Of a stretch of DNA of 64,000 bases, positions 16,404 to 25,276 are shown piece after piece. The notes below the pieces were generated by a model, which searched no databases, had not been told where the DNA came from, and saw only the letters and a list, made by a program, of their open reading frames with translations. Position numbers and translations under genes: made by a program. This stretch comes from Actinomadura sp. WMMA1423 (GTDB lineage Bacteria; Actinomycetota; Actinomycetes; Streptosporangiales; Streptosporangiaceae): contig NZ_CP041244.1 in the NCBI RefSeq assembly GCF_006547145.1, positions 9,114,001 to 9,178,000 on the forward strand, given 5' to 3'. The stretch's first letter is position 1, and each line of letters opens with the position of its first letter.

Positions 16404-17726
16404 TCACAGGCCCACGTCCGCCGTTGTCCGGGTACAGGTGTTGATCGTGGTGCGCATCACGTGCCGGGTGAGGCGGCACATCTCCCTGAGGTCGACCACG
16501 TTCATCCCCATGGGGAAGTCGACGGGCAGCGGCGCCTCCGCTCCAGCCCTGGTCATGCCGATCCGGGCCGTGGGCAGGCCGCGGCTCCGCAGGATGTTGG
16601 CGTCGGTCGCGCCGCTGTTTCCGAGGATCGGCTCGTGCGCCCGCCCCTCCTCGGCCTCCCACGCCTCGATCGCCGCCCGGACGATCCACGACCCGGCGTC
16701 GGTGGCCGTGCCGGGGATCGCGAGGGTCATGTCCCAGCCGATCTCCAGCCCGGGGTGGGCGGCGGCGATCCGCGCGACGGCGCCCGCGAACTCCCGCTTG
16801 ACGCTCATCGGCGTCGACGCCGGGGAGGTGCGCAGGTCGAGGACGAACCGGCACGACGCGGGGGAGACGGCGGGCATCCGCATGAAGCCGCCCTCGATCG
16901 CGCCGATGTTGCCCTGGGGGGCGACGGTCCCGGAGGTGTGCCGGGCCGTGTACTCGGCGAACCACTCCTCGAGGGCCGCGGCGACGGTGCCCGCGCCGAG
17001 GATCGCGTTGCGGTAGTCGATGCGGTGGCGGCTGCCCGCGTAGGCGTAGGTGCCGCCGACGGTGACCTCGAACCAGCACAGGCCGACCTCGTCCCACGAC
17101 ACGGCCCAGCCGGGCTTGGCGATCAGCGCGTAGTCGGCCCAGACGCCCTGCTCCAGCATGAACGAGCAGCCGCTGCCCTGCCCCGCGTTGTACCGGCGGA
17201 CGTGGGGCGCGGTGCGCTTGTTCGTCGGCATGCCGCCGGCGCCGAGCCCGAGGACGACGTCGCCTCGCAGCGGCGTTCCGGCCCGGTGCAGGATCTCCAG
17301 CGCCGCGACGAGGCACGCCGCGTGCCCCTTCGGGTTGCTCGCGCCGAGGCCGATGACGTGGTCGCCGTCCCGGACCGGCTCGGGGACCATGTCGTAGCGC
17401 AGCGAGGTGCCGACCCGGGGCAGGTCCTCCTCCGGGTTCCCGGTCGTCAGGGTGTCGATCGGGGCGTAGAGCAGCAGGTCCGGTCCCGTGCCGTCGCCGC
17501 GCAGCCGGGCGACGGCGTTGCCCTGGGAGTCGTCGATCGGCTGGTAGGCGGCGTCGATCCCGGAGGCGGCGAGGGTGCCGACGACCCAGCGGGCCAGCTC
17601 GCCCTCCTCGCCGGTGGGGCTGGGGATCGCGGTCATTCCGGTGATGATCTCGGCGAGGCGCTCGGGATCGACGAGCTTCTCGGCGTCGCGCAGCAGGGCC
17701 AGGCGTTCCTCGTCCAGCGCCGTCAT
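16404..17726 (-). CDS. M20-family protein lacking the usual metal ligands
   Basis: A 440-aa protein with the M20 peptidase/amidohydrolase fold (acetylornithine deacetylase/DapE type). It aligns by eye through IPSPTGEEGELARWVV, LLLYAPIDTLTTG, VIGLGASNPKGHAACLVAAL and GATDANILRSRGLPTARIG. The metal-binding residues appear substituted: the His of the HxD motif is Pro (APID), the bridging Asp is Asn (ASNPKG), and the Glu-Glu pair is absent (GLGAGGMPTN). The final His region reads VDFPMGMN. Catalysis by the standard dizinc mechanism is therefore doubtful. Its ATG overlaps the stop of the molybdenum hydroxylase gene. Confidence 0.82.
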   Translation of the reverse strand: MTALDEERLALLRDAEKLVDPERLAEIITGMTAIPSPTGEEGELARWVVGTLAASGIDAAYQPIDDSQGNAVARLRGDGTGPDLLLYAPIDTLTTGNPEEDLPRVGTSLRYDMVPEPVRDGDHVIGLGASNPKGHAACLVAALEILHRAGTPLRGDVVLGLGAGGMPTNKRTAPHVRRYNAGQGSGCSFMLEQGVWADYALIAKPGWAVSWDEVGLCWFEVTVGGTYAYAGSRHRIDYRNAILGAGTVAAALEEWFAEYTARHTSGTVAPQGNIGAIEGGFMRMPAVSPASCRFVLDLRTSPASTPMSVKREFAGAVARIAAAHPGLEIGWDMTLAIPGTATDAGSWIVRAAIEAWEAEEGRAHEPILGNSGATDANILRSRGLPTARIGMTRAGAEAPLPVDFPMGMNVVDLREMCRLTRHVMRTTINTCTRTTADVGL

Positions 17727-20700
17727 GCCGGTTCCTCCTTGTCGTGGTCCTCCAGGGCGCGGGTGAGCCGTTCGGCGGCCCGTTCCGCGAGTCCCGCGGC
17801 GGCGTCGAGCTTCCACGCGTTCCCGGGCAGGGGATGCCCGTACCTGGTGAGTTCGGCGTCCACGGCCTCGCGGAGCGCGGCGGGGGAGAACGGCGTGCCG
17901 TCGAGGGCGCGTTCGGCGCCCGCGGAGCGCCACGGCGTCGGGGCCAGCGCGCCGAACACGATCCGGGGGTCGTCCCACCGGGCGGCCGACCGGCTGGACG
18001 CGGCCACGGACACCACGGCGAAGTCGCCCTGCCAGAGCGCGAGCTTCTCGAACACGCAGGCCCGGCCCGGCTCCGGGATGCGGACGGAGACGACCAGGTC
18101 GGTCTGCTTCAGGGCCGTTTCCCCGGGGCCGGTGTAGAGGTCGCCGATGGGGATCCGGCGCCCGTCCGACAGCTCGACGGCGGCGTCCAGCGCCGCGAAC
18201 ACGGTGGCCAGGTCGGACGGCGTGACCGCCTGGCAGCGGTGCCCGTCGACGGCCGTGTGGTAGAAGCGGTGGTCTCCGAGGATCGCGTAGCAGGGGCTGG
18301 AGGCGCCGTTGCGCTTGTAGCAGGGGAACCCGTTGCGGAAGAACCAGCAGCGCTTGGCCTGCAGCAGGTTCCCCGCGACCGTCGCCGCGTTTCTGACCTG
18401 CGGCGAGGCGATGGAGTCGGCGGCCCGCGCCAGCGCCGGGACCGATCCGGCGAACCGGGCCGAGACCTCGGCCAGCGTCACGGCCGCGCCGATGACCACC
18501 GTCCCGTCCGGCTCCTCGGTGATGTCGCGCAGCCCCGGGATCAGCGCGGTGGAGACGAGGCGGTCCGCCGTGCTCAGCCGCTGCCGGCGCTGGAGCAGCA
18601 CGTCGGTGCCGCCGCCGATGGCGGTCCCGCTCCGCAGCGCGGCGCGCGCCTCCGCGATGCCCTCCGGGCGGACGATCTCGGTGATGTCCGGGACGGGCGG
18701 CGCCAGGTCCGGGTAGCGGCCCTGGCGGCCGAGGCGCGTACCCCACCGGTGGAGCAGCGCGTGGACGCCGCGCGGGTACGCGGCCCTCATCAGCGCGATC
18801 CACCAGCGCGAGGGGCGCCGCCGCAGCCGGTGGTCGCGGACCCGGCCCTCCCTGTCCGCCAGCGCCCGCAGCACCTTGTCCGGCGTGATCGGCAGGTCGC
18901 GGATGCGGACGCCGACCGCGTCGTGGACGGCGTTGGCGATCGCCGCGCCCGGCGGGATGATCGGGATCTCGCCCACGCTCTTGGCGCCGTACGGCCCCGC
19001 GTCGTCGTGGCCCTCGACGATGAACGGCCGGACGCTCGGGACGTCGGCGGCGCGCGGCATCGCGTAGTTGATGTAGGCGGGGTTGACCACCCATCCCTCG
19101 GCGCGGATCAGCTCCTCGCCGAGCGCCGCGCCGAGCCCGTGCACCGCCCCGCCGATGATCTGGCCCTCGACCATGACGGGGTTGATCGCCCGCCCGACGT
19201 CGTGCGCGGCGACGTAGTCGAGCACGGTGACCTCGCCGGTCCGGACGTCGACCTCGACCTCCGCCCCGTGCGCGGCGAAGGAGTAGGTGGGCGACAGGTT
19301 CGCCCTGTCCTCGCCGGGTGTGATCGTCTCGGTGCCGTCCAGCTCGTAGCGCGACTCCAGGCTGAGGCCGCCGTGCGCGCCGGCGAGGTCGGCGAAGCTC
19401 ATCGCGTGGCCGCCGTGGCGGGCCTCGCCGCCGCGCAGCTCGACGTCCGCCGGGGCGCAGCCGAGCTTGTCCGCCGCCAGCGCGCGCAGTCGTCCGGCCA
19501 TCTCCCGGGCGGCCTGGCCGGTGGCCATGCCCGACATGTGCGTGGCGCGCGACGACCAGGCGCCGAGGTCCAGCGGCGTCAGCTCGCCGTCCATCGACAG
19601 CACGTCGACGTCCTCGGGGTCGACGCCGAGCTCCTCCGCGGCGATCTGGGCGAGGATCGTCTTCTGGCCGGTGCCCGCGTCCGATCCGCCGAACCGGACC
19701 CGCACGCGGCCGTCGCCGTCGACGTCCACGCCCGCCTCGCTGACGTTCGAGAGCGGGTAGGCGTAGGCGCCCGACCCGTGCGCCGCGCTGGAGACCCCGA
19801 CGCCCCGGCCGGGGATCCGCGCGGCGCGCTTGGCGTCCCAGTCCAGCTCCCGCCGGACGGTCTCCAGGCAGTCGACGAGCCGCGCCGTGGTGACCCGGTA
19901 TCCGCACAGCGTCTCGGTGTCCGGCTCGACGGCGTTGCGGACGCGCAGGTCGATCGGGTCCATCCCGAGCCGCTCGGCGATCTCGTCGAGCTGGGACTCC
20001 ATGGCGAGCGCGACCTGCGGCGTCCCGTATCCGCGGTACTGCCCGCCGGGCTGCGTCGCGGTGTCGACCAGCCGGGCGTCGTACCGGACGCCGTCCGCCT
20101 GGTACACCGACCCCAGGGCGATGACGCCGACGCGCATCACCGACGAGCCCATGTGGGAGTAGGCGCCGTTGTCGACGTTCAGCTCGGTCTCGAAGGCGCG
20201 CAGGTTCCCCTCAGCGTCGGCGTAGGTGCGCAGCCGCGTCTCGAAGCGGTGCCGGGGCTTGTTGGAGGCGAACTCCTCCTCCCGCGTGAGCGAGATCAGC
20301 ACGGGTGTCCCGGTCTTGCGTGCCAGCGCCGCCGCCAGGATCTCGTGCTCGGACGCCTTGGACTTGGAACCGAAGCTCCCGCCGGTGGCGACCTCGCGGC
20401 ACACCACCTGGCGGTGCTCCAGCCCCAGCAGGTGCGAGACCTCCTTGGCGATGAAGTAGGGCGCGTGCGTGGAGGTCCACAGCTCCATCACCTCGCGGTC
20501 GGCGTCCCACCGGGCGAGGGTGACGTTGGGCTCCATGCAGGCGTGCGCGACGCTCGGGTAGACGAAGTCGCCCTCGACCATCACGTCCGACGCCGCGATC
20601 CCGGCGTCGGGGTCGCCCCACACGCTGTTCCACCGGATCGCGACGTTGCGCTCCGACGGGCGCTCGTGGAGGGCGCGGGCACGCGGCGCCAACGCCTCCG

Positions 20701-21100
20701 CGATGGTGAGGGGTGCCCGGAGCGGGCGGATGCGCAGCCGGATCGCCGCGACCGCCGCCCTGGCCTGCTCGGCGGTGTCGGCGGCGACGGCCGCGATCTC
20801 CTGCCCGACGTAGCGCACGACGCCCGCCGCCAGTGGCGGCCGGTCGGACATGTGCCCGCCGCGATGCAGGTAGGTGATGCCGGGCGGGAAGTCGTCGGCG
20901 GTGATGACGCCGCGCACCCCCGGCATCCGCAGCGCGCGGTCCGCGTCAAGGCGGGTGATCCGGCCGTAGGGGACGGGGGAGCGCAGCACCGCGGCGTGCA
21001 GGTGCGGCGGCCCGGCGAGGTCGCTCACGTAGGGGACGCGTCCGAGGGACCGGTCCCGCCAGTCCAGCGGCCGGACGCTGCGCCCGATCGGGTCGGTCAT
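17723..21100 (-). CDS. Fused molybdopterin/FAD hydroxylase (xanthine dehydrogenase family)
   Basis: A 1125-aa protein that joins two normally separate subunits of the xanthine dehydrogenase/4-hydroxybenzoyl-CoA reductase family. Residues 1-760 are the molybdenum-cofactor subunit (GGSFGSKSKASEHEI, QPGGQYRGYGTPQVALAMES, and the catalytic Glu711 in GAKSVGEIP). Residues about 820-1110 are the FAD subunit (GTAIGGGTDVLLQRRQ, SPQVRNAATVAGNLLQA). An insert carries Cys918, Cys927, Cys937 and Cys956, resembling the extra Fe-S loop of hydroxybenzoyl-CoA reductase beta subunits. With the 2Fe-2S protein upstream it should hydroxylate an aromatic or N-heterocyclic ring, or reduce a thioester. Start at 21100 overlaps the 2Fe-2S gene stop. 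Confidence 0.9.
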   Translation of the reverse strand: MTDPIGRSVRPLDWRDRSLGRVPYVSDLAGPPHLHAAVLRSPVPYGRITRLDADRALRMPGVRGVITADDFPPGITYLHRGGHMSDRPPLAAGVVRYVGQEIAAVAADTAEQARAAVAAIRLRIRPLRAPLTIAEALAPRARALHERPSERNVAIRWNSVWGDPDAGIAASDVMVEGDFVYPSVAHACMEPNVTLARWDADREVMELWTSTHAPYFIAKEVSHLLGLEHRQVVCREVATGGSFGSKSKASEHEILAAALARKTGTPVLISLTREEEFASNKPRHRFETRLRTYADAEGNLRAFETELNVDNGAYSHMGSSVMRVGVIALGSVYQADGVRYDARLVDTATQPGGQYRGYGTPQVALAMESQLDEIAERLGMDPIDLRVRNAVEPDTETLCGYRVTTARLVDCLETVRRELDWDAKRAARIPGRGVGVSSAAHGSGAYAYPLSNVSEAGVDVDGDGRVRVRFGGSDAGTGQKTILAQIAAEELGVDPEDVDVLSMDGELTPLDLGAWSSRATHMSGMATGQAAREMAGRLRALAADKLGCAPADVELRGGEARHGGHAMSFADLAGAHGGLSLESRYELDGTETITPGEDRANLSPTYSFAAHGAEVEVDVRTGEVTVLDYVAAHDVGRAINPVMVEGQIIGGAVHGLGAALGEELIRAEGWVVNPAYINYAMPRAADVPSVRPFIVEGHDDAGPYGAKSVGEIPIIPPGAAIANAVHDAVGVRIRDLPITPDKVLRALADREGRVRDHRLRRRPSRWWIALMRAAYPRGVHALLHRWGTRLGRQGRYPDLAPPVPDITEIVRPEGIAEARAALRSGTAIGGGTDVLLQRRQRLSTADRLVSTALIPGLRDITEEPDGTVVIGAAVTLAEVSARFAGSVPALARAADSIASPQVRNAATVAGNLLQAKRCWFFRNGFPCYKRNGASSPCYAILGDHRFYHTAVDGHRCQAVTPSDLATVFAALDAAVELSDGRRIPIGDLYTGPGETALKQTDLVVSVRIPEPGRACVFEKLALWQGDFAVVSVAASSRSAARWDDPRIVFGALAPTPWRSAGAERALDGTPFSPAALREAVDAELTRYGHPLPGNAWKLDAAAGLAERAAERLTRALEDHDKEEPA

Positions 21101-21576
21101 TCCGGCTCCCTCCGCGCCTCGGCCCGCGCGCGGGCCGTCGCGCACACCGCCTCGACGATCGCCGCGTAGCCGGTGCACCGGCAGATGTTGCCCGACAGCT
21201 CCGTCCGCGCCCTGGCCCGCGCCTGCTCCGCGTCGGCGGGGAGGCCGGCGCGGAGCAGGGCGGTGGCATGGACGACCTGGCCGGGCGTGCAGAAGCCGCA
21301 CTGGAACGCGCCCAGGTCGGCGAACGCCGCGCGCAGGTCCGCGGACTCCTCCGCGAGGCCCTCCGCCGTCGTGACCTCGCCGTCGACCAGCTCCACGGGC
21401 GTGACGCAGGAGAGCCTGGGGCGCCCGGCGACGAGCACGGTGCAGGCGCCGCACTCGCCGCGCTCGCACGCGAGCTTGACCGACGTGGCCCCGAACCGCT
21501 CCCGCAGGACGGCGGCGAGGACGGTCCCGGGAGGCGCGGCGGCGTCGCCGGTCCGCCCGTTGACGGTGATGTTCAT
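21097..21576 (-). CDS. 2Fe-2S subunit of molybdenum hydroxylase
   Basis: A 159-aa two-cluster iron-sulfur protein. The N-terminal plant-type cluster uses Cys37, Cys42, Cys45 and Cys57 (ACERGECGACTVLV). The C-terminal cluster uses Cys93, Cys96, Cys132 and Cys134 (FQCGFCTPGQ and NICRCTGY). This is the standard small electron-transfer subunit of the xanthine dehydrogenase family. Its stop overlaps the start of the molybdenum/FAD fusion, its partner. It lies 40 bp after the ABC substrate-binding protein gene, so uptake and first attack on the substrate are probably co-expressed. Confidence 0.95.
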   Translation of the reverse strand: MNITVNGRTGDAAAPPGTVLAAVLRERFGATSVKLACERGECGACTVLVAGRPRLSCVTPVELVDGEVTTAEGLAEESADLRAAFADLGAFQCGFCTPGQVVHATALLRAGLPADAEQARARARTELSGNICRCTGYAAIVEAVCATARARAEARREPE

Positions 21577-21616
21577 GAAGGACCCCAGAAGGAGGAGGTG
21601 CGGACGGGACGGCGTG

Positions 21617-22576
21617 CTACTCCAGGTCGGCCTCGGTGAGGTCGCCGGCGTCGGTCTTGTCGAACGGCCGGGTCTCGATGTTGACCACGCTCGGGGTGTC
21701 CTTCCCGTCGAGCTCGCCGACCATGGTCTGGAGCGCCGTGGCGCCCCACTTCTTCGGCTGGAGCGCGATCTCGTAGCCGACCCGCCCGTCCCGCACCATC
21801 GCGAGCGTGGCGGGGATGCCGTCGAAGCCGGTCACGGTGATCTGGCCGGTCTTGCCGGACTCGTTGATCGCCTGCACGACCCCGGGGAGGAAGTCGTCGA
21901 GGTTGGCGTAGACGACCTTGGCGTCCGGGACCGCCGACAGCGAGGCCTTGGCCGCCTTGAGCCCCTCCTCGGAGGTGAGGGCGGTGACGTTGACCTCGTG
22001 GGCGACCGTCATACCCGGGCACTCCGCCGAGCCGACGACGGCCTTGTAGGCCTTCGTCATCTCCTGGACGTAGGGTGCCGCGGACGGCCCCTTGATCATG
22101 ATGATCTTTCCCTTGCCGACGTTCTTGCACGTCCACTGGGCGATCTGCGTACCGGACTTGCCCCAGTCGTTGCCGATGTAGGACGCGCGGCTTGACTTGT
22201 CCTCGACGTCGCGGGCGACGGTCATGACCGGGATCTTGGCCGCCTTCGCCGCGTTGAGCGGCGCGACGACCGCCTTGGCGTCGATCGCGGAGACGAGGAT
22301 GCCGTCCACGTCCTTGGCGATGAGGTCGTTGATGTCGTTGGCCTGCTTCAGCGGGTCGCCGCCGGCGTCGGTGAACACGACGTCGACGCCGAGCTTCTTC
22401 GCCTCGGCCTGGATGCCCTTCTGGATCCCGGCGTACAGGGCGATCCTGGGCGCGGCGAAGCTCACGCCGATGGTCTTCCTGCCCTTCTCGGACGCGTCCG
22501 AGCCGGTGCAGCCGGTGGCGGCCAGGCCGATGCATAGCGCCGCCGCGGCGATCCCGCGAAGTCGGGTCATGCGCAT
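21617..22576 (-). CDS. Rbs-type ABC transporter substrate-binding lipoprotein
   Basis: A 319-aa periplasmic-binding-protein-like lipoprotein. The signal peptide ends in lipobox LAATGC, so it is anchored outside the membrane. The mature part follows the ribose-binding (Peripla_BP_4) pattern: two alpha/beta lobes with TIGVSFAAPRIALYAGIQKG, VDGILVSAIDAKAVVAPLNA and TVTGFDGIPATLAMVRDG. The start ATG is taken at 22576, before MRMTRLRGIAAAAL. It belongs with the permease and ATPase genes upstream. The genetic context suggests an aromatic, nucleoside-like or heterocyclic ligand rather than ribose, which is inference. Confidence 0.9.
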   Translation of the reverse strand: MRMTRLRGIAAAALCIGLAATGCTGSDASEKGRKTIGVSFAAPRIALYAGIQKGIQAEAKKLGVDVVFTDAGGDPLKQANDINDLIAKDVDGILVSAIDAKAVVAPLNAAKAAKIPVMTVARDVEDKSSRASYIGNDWGKSGTQIAQWTCKNVGKGKIIMIKGPSAAPYVQEMTKAYKAVVGSAECPGMTVAHEVNVTALTSEEGLKAAKASLSAVPDAKVVYANLDDFLPGVVQAINESGKTGQITVTGFDGIPATLAMVRDGRVGYEIALQPKKWGATALQTMVGELDGKDTPSVVNIETRPFDKTDAGDLTEADLE

Positions 22577-22650
22577 GATGGGTCTCCTCTTGCGGGTCTT
22601 GCGGGGTTCGGTGGGAGGCGGGGGGCCGGAGCGGTCGGGTGACGGGCTCG

Positions 22651-23658
22651 CTAGGTGACGCCGGCCTTGGCCGGGGCGTCCGCGGGGGTCGTGCGCGGCG
22701 GCGCCTCCTTTCTCCCGGTGCGCAGGCGGGAGAACCGGCGCAGCAGCTCGGCCGACATCGCGAGGATGAACACGACCCCGACCGCGACCTCCTGCCAGGC
22801 GTCGCCGACGCCGTTGAGGTTCAGGCCGTTCTGGATGACGGAGATGACCAGGACGCCGAGCAGGGTCCGCCACATCGCGGCCCGCCCGCCGTGCAGGGCG
22901 CTGCCGCCGAGCACGACCGCGGCGACCGAGAACAGCTCCAGGCCCTCGCCGACGGTCGGCTGCGCCGACTGGAGCCGCGCGGTCGTCGCCATCCCGGCCA
23001 CGGCGGCGAACGCCCCGGCGAGCACGAAGGTGGCGACGATCGTCCGCTCGACGCGCAGGCCCGCGAGCCGCGCCGCCTCCCGGTTGCCGCCGCTGGACAG
23101 CACGCGCAGCCCGAACGGGCTCACGCTCAGCAGGAACGCCGAGACGGCGAAGCAGACGACCATCACCCAGACGATCCACGGGACGCCCAGCGGGCGCCCG
23201 ACGCCGAACCCGGCGATGCCCGCGGGCAGCCCGCCGACCGACTCGGCGTGGGTGAGGATGAGCGTGGCGCCCACCCCGATCACCGACGTGCCCAGCGTGA
23301 TCATGAACGGGTGGACCTTGAGCGCGATCACGAGCAGCCCGTTGAGCAGCCCGAACACGATCCCCGACAGCACCGCCGCGGCGAGGCCGAGCGCGATGCT
23401 CTGCGTCTCCCGCATGACGATCGCGCCGACCGCGCCGTGCAGCGCGACCTGGGCCCCCACCGACAGGTCGAACCCGCCGCCGGCGATGACGAAGGTCTGC
23501 CCGAACGCGACGATCGCGAGGATCGCCATCGAGCTGAGGACGTTGAGGATGTTGCCGCTGCTGAGGAACGAGTCCGTCGAGAACGTCAGGGCGACGGCGA
23601 GGACGACCAGCAGCAGCGGGACGAACGCGTCCTCCAGCGCGGGGGCGGTTCTCTTCAT
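22651..23658 (-). CDS. Rbs-type ABC transporter permease
   Basis: A 335-aa multi-spanning permease of the BPD_transp_2 (RbsC) family. About nine hydrophobic segments are seen. The landmark FVIAGGGFDLSVGAQVALHG near residue 60, VHPFMITLGTSVIGVGATLI near 120 and VVLGGSALHGGRAAMWRTL near 265 are typical of RbsC. It probably forms a homodimeric pore. Its ATG overlaps the stop of the ATPase gene (ATGA), and a 74-bp gap precedes the binding-protein gene. Confidence 0.93.
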   Translation of the reverse strand: MKRTAPALEDAFVPLLLVVLAVALTFSTDSFLSSGNILNVLSSMAILAIVAFGQTFVIAGGGFDLSVGAQVALHGAVGAIVMRETQSIALGLAAAVLSGIVFGLLNGLLVIALKVHPFMITLGTSVIGVGATLILTHAESVGGLPAGIAGFGVGRPLGVPWIVWVMVVCFAVSAFLLSVSPFGLRVLSSGGNREAARLAGLRVERTIVATFVLAGAFAAVAGMATTARLQSAQPTVGEGLELFSVAAVVLGGSALHGGRAAMWRTLLGVLVISVIQNGLNLNGVGDAWQEVAVGVVFILAMSAELLRRFSRLRTGRKEAPPRTTPADAPAKAGVT

Positions 23659-25151
23659 GAGGCAAGACCTTCCGGGTGTTCGCCCAGGCACGCCGTCATG
23701 AGTTCGGCGTGCGTGACGTCGGCCGTGAGTTCGGCGACCAGGCGTCCCCGCCGGAACGCCAGGTAGCGGTCGGTGATGGAGCGGAACTCCTCGCTTTCCA
23801 GCGCCACGACGACGACGCAGCCGCGCTCGTCGGCGAACGCGCGGAGCTGCCGGAGCACGTGCTCCTTCGCCCCGATGTCGATGCCGTGCGTGGGCTCCTC
23901 CACGACGAGGACCCGGGCGCCCGCCGCGAGCCACCGCGCGATGAGGACCTTCTGCTGGTTGCCGCCGGACAGCAGCCCGGCGGGGAACGCCGGGTCGGCC
24001 GGGCGGACGTCCAGGTCCGCGATCAGCCGCAGCGCCGTGGCGCGCATCCGGCGCCGGTCCAGGACGCCGAACCGGCTGAACGCCCCCACGTCGCCGAGCG
24101 CGATGTTCCGCTCGATGCTGAGCAGCGGCTGGACGCCGTCGCGCTTGCGCTCCTCGGGCACGAACCCGATCGCGGCGGCGACGGCCGCGACGCGGTTGAG
24201 CGGCCTGACCCGACGGCCGCCGACCGTGACCTCGGCGCGCTCGCGCCCGGGCGGGCGGCCCGCCCCGGCGAGGGTGCGCGCGAAACGCCCCGCGCCCGAG
24301 CCGAGGAGGCCGGTCATCGTGACGACCTCGCGGTGCCGCAGGTCGAGTTCGGGCGCGCCCGGCAGGTCCGCGTGGACGAGCACGTCACCGGGCTCGTGCG
24401 GCGCGCGGTCGGGAGCGTTGGCGAGGGCCCGGCCCGCGACCAGCTCGACCAGCCCGTGGGGGGTGGCCTCACCGCGGCCGAGGCGGGCGACGATCCGGCC
24501 GTCGCGCAGCGCCGTGATCCGGTCGCAGAGCAGGCGGACCTCGTCGAGGTCGTGGCTGACGAACAGGACCGCGAGGCCGTCGCCCGCGAGCCGCCGCACC
24601 AGGTCGATGATGAGCCGGGACTGCCGCGGCTCCAACGCCGCCGTGGGCTCGTCGAGGATCAGCAGCTTCGGCCGGGCGCGCAGCGCCCGCGCCACCTGCA
24701 GCAGCTTCTTCTCGGCGAGGTCGAGGGTGCCCGCCCGCCGCGCGGGTTCGAGGTCGACGCCGAGCGTGCCGAGCAGCTCCGCCGTCTCGGCGTGGTCGGC
24801 GCGGCGGTCCCGCAGCAGCCGGCCGCGCCGGTTCGGCGCGGCGACGACGATGTTGTCGGCGACGGTCAGCTCGGGGAACAGCTGGGTCTCCTGGTGGACG
24901 ACGGTGATGCCGGCGCGCTCGGCCTGCGCGGGCGTCGCGTTGCCGACCCTCCGGCCCTCGACCTCGAGCCGCCCGGCGTCCGGCGCGTACGCGCCGCACA
25001 GCACCTTGATCAGGGTCGACTTGCCGGCGCCGTTGGAGCCGATGAGCCCGTGGACCTCTCCGGCCACGAGGTCGAGGTCCACCCCGTCCAGCGCGGTGAA
25101 CGGGCCGAACCGCTTGGTGACGCCGTGCGCGGCGACCGCGGGCGCCCTCAC
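23655..25151 (-). CDS. Rbs-type ABC transporter ATPase (double nucleotide-binding)
   Basis: A 498-aa ATPase with two fused nucleotide-binding halves, as in RbsA/MglA. First half: Walker A GSNGAGKST, a degenerate signature region (LDLAEKKLLQVARAL) and Walker B LLILDEPTAAL. Second half: a degenerate P-loop (GLLGSGAGRFARTL, normal for this family), signature LSGGNQQK and Walker B-like VLVVEEPTHGID. It starts at a GTG (25151) that overlaps the stop of a 42-aa membrane-peptide gene. It powers the permease encoded next to it. Confidence 0.93.
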   Translation of the reverse strand: MRAPAVAAHGVTKRFGPFTALDGVDLDLVAGEVHGLIGSNGAGKSTLIKVLCGAYAPDAGRLEVEGRRVGNATPAQAERAGITVVHQETQLFPELTVADNIVVAAPNRRGRLLRDRRADHAETAELLGTLGVDLEPARRAGTLDLAEKKLLQVARALRARPKLLILDEPTAALEPRQSRLIIDLVRRLAGDGLAVLFVSHDLDEVRLLCDRITALRDGRIVARLGRGEATPHGLVELVAGRALANAPDRAPHEPGDVLVHADLPGAPELDLRHREVVTMTGLLGSGAGRFARTLAGAGRPPGRERAEVTVGGRRVRPLNRVAAVAAAIGFVPEERKRDGVQPLLSIERNIALGDVGAFSRFGVLDRRRMRATALRLIADLDVRPADPAFPAGLLSGGNQQKVLIARWLAAGARVLVVEEPTHGIDIGAKEHVLRQLRAFADERGCVVVVALESEEFRSITDRYLAFRRGRLVAELTADVTHAELMTACLGEHPEGLAS

Positions 25152-25276
25152 GACGCGGGCTCCGTCCGCACCGCCGTCCCGGTGCCGCGCACGAACGCCG
25201 CCAGGGCGCGGCGCCGCACCGGGGGGACGCCGAAGACGGCGGCCAGCAGGACGGCGAGGATGATCAGGATTCGCAT
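25148..25276 (-). CDS. Small membrane peptide, 42 aa
   Basis: A 42-codon open frame: one hydrophobic helix at the N-terminus (MRILIILAVLLAAVFGVP), then a basic segment (PVRRRALAAFVRG). It starts 13 bp inside the end of the hydrolase gene and its stop overlaps the GTG of the ATPase gene, so all three would be translationally coupled. The overlaps at both ends and the clear N-in membrane topology favour a real gene, possibly an accessory peptide of the transporter. It is too short for homology-based certainty. Confidence 0.5.
   Translation of the reverse strand: MRILIILAVLLAAVFGVPPVRRRALAAFVRGTGTAVRTEPAS

Noticed and set aside
17744..21169. A 1141-codon plus-strand frame opposite the molybdenum hydroxylase
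   Set aside because: Same GC-driven antisense effect. The minus-strand frame carries complete family signatures and stop/start overlaps.
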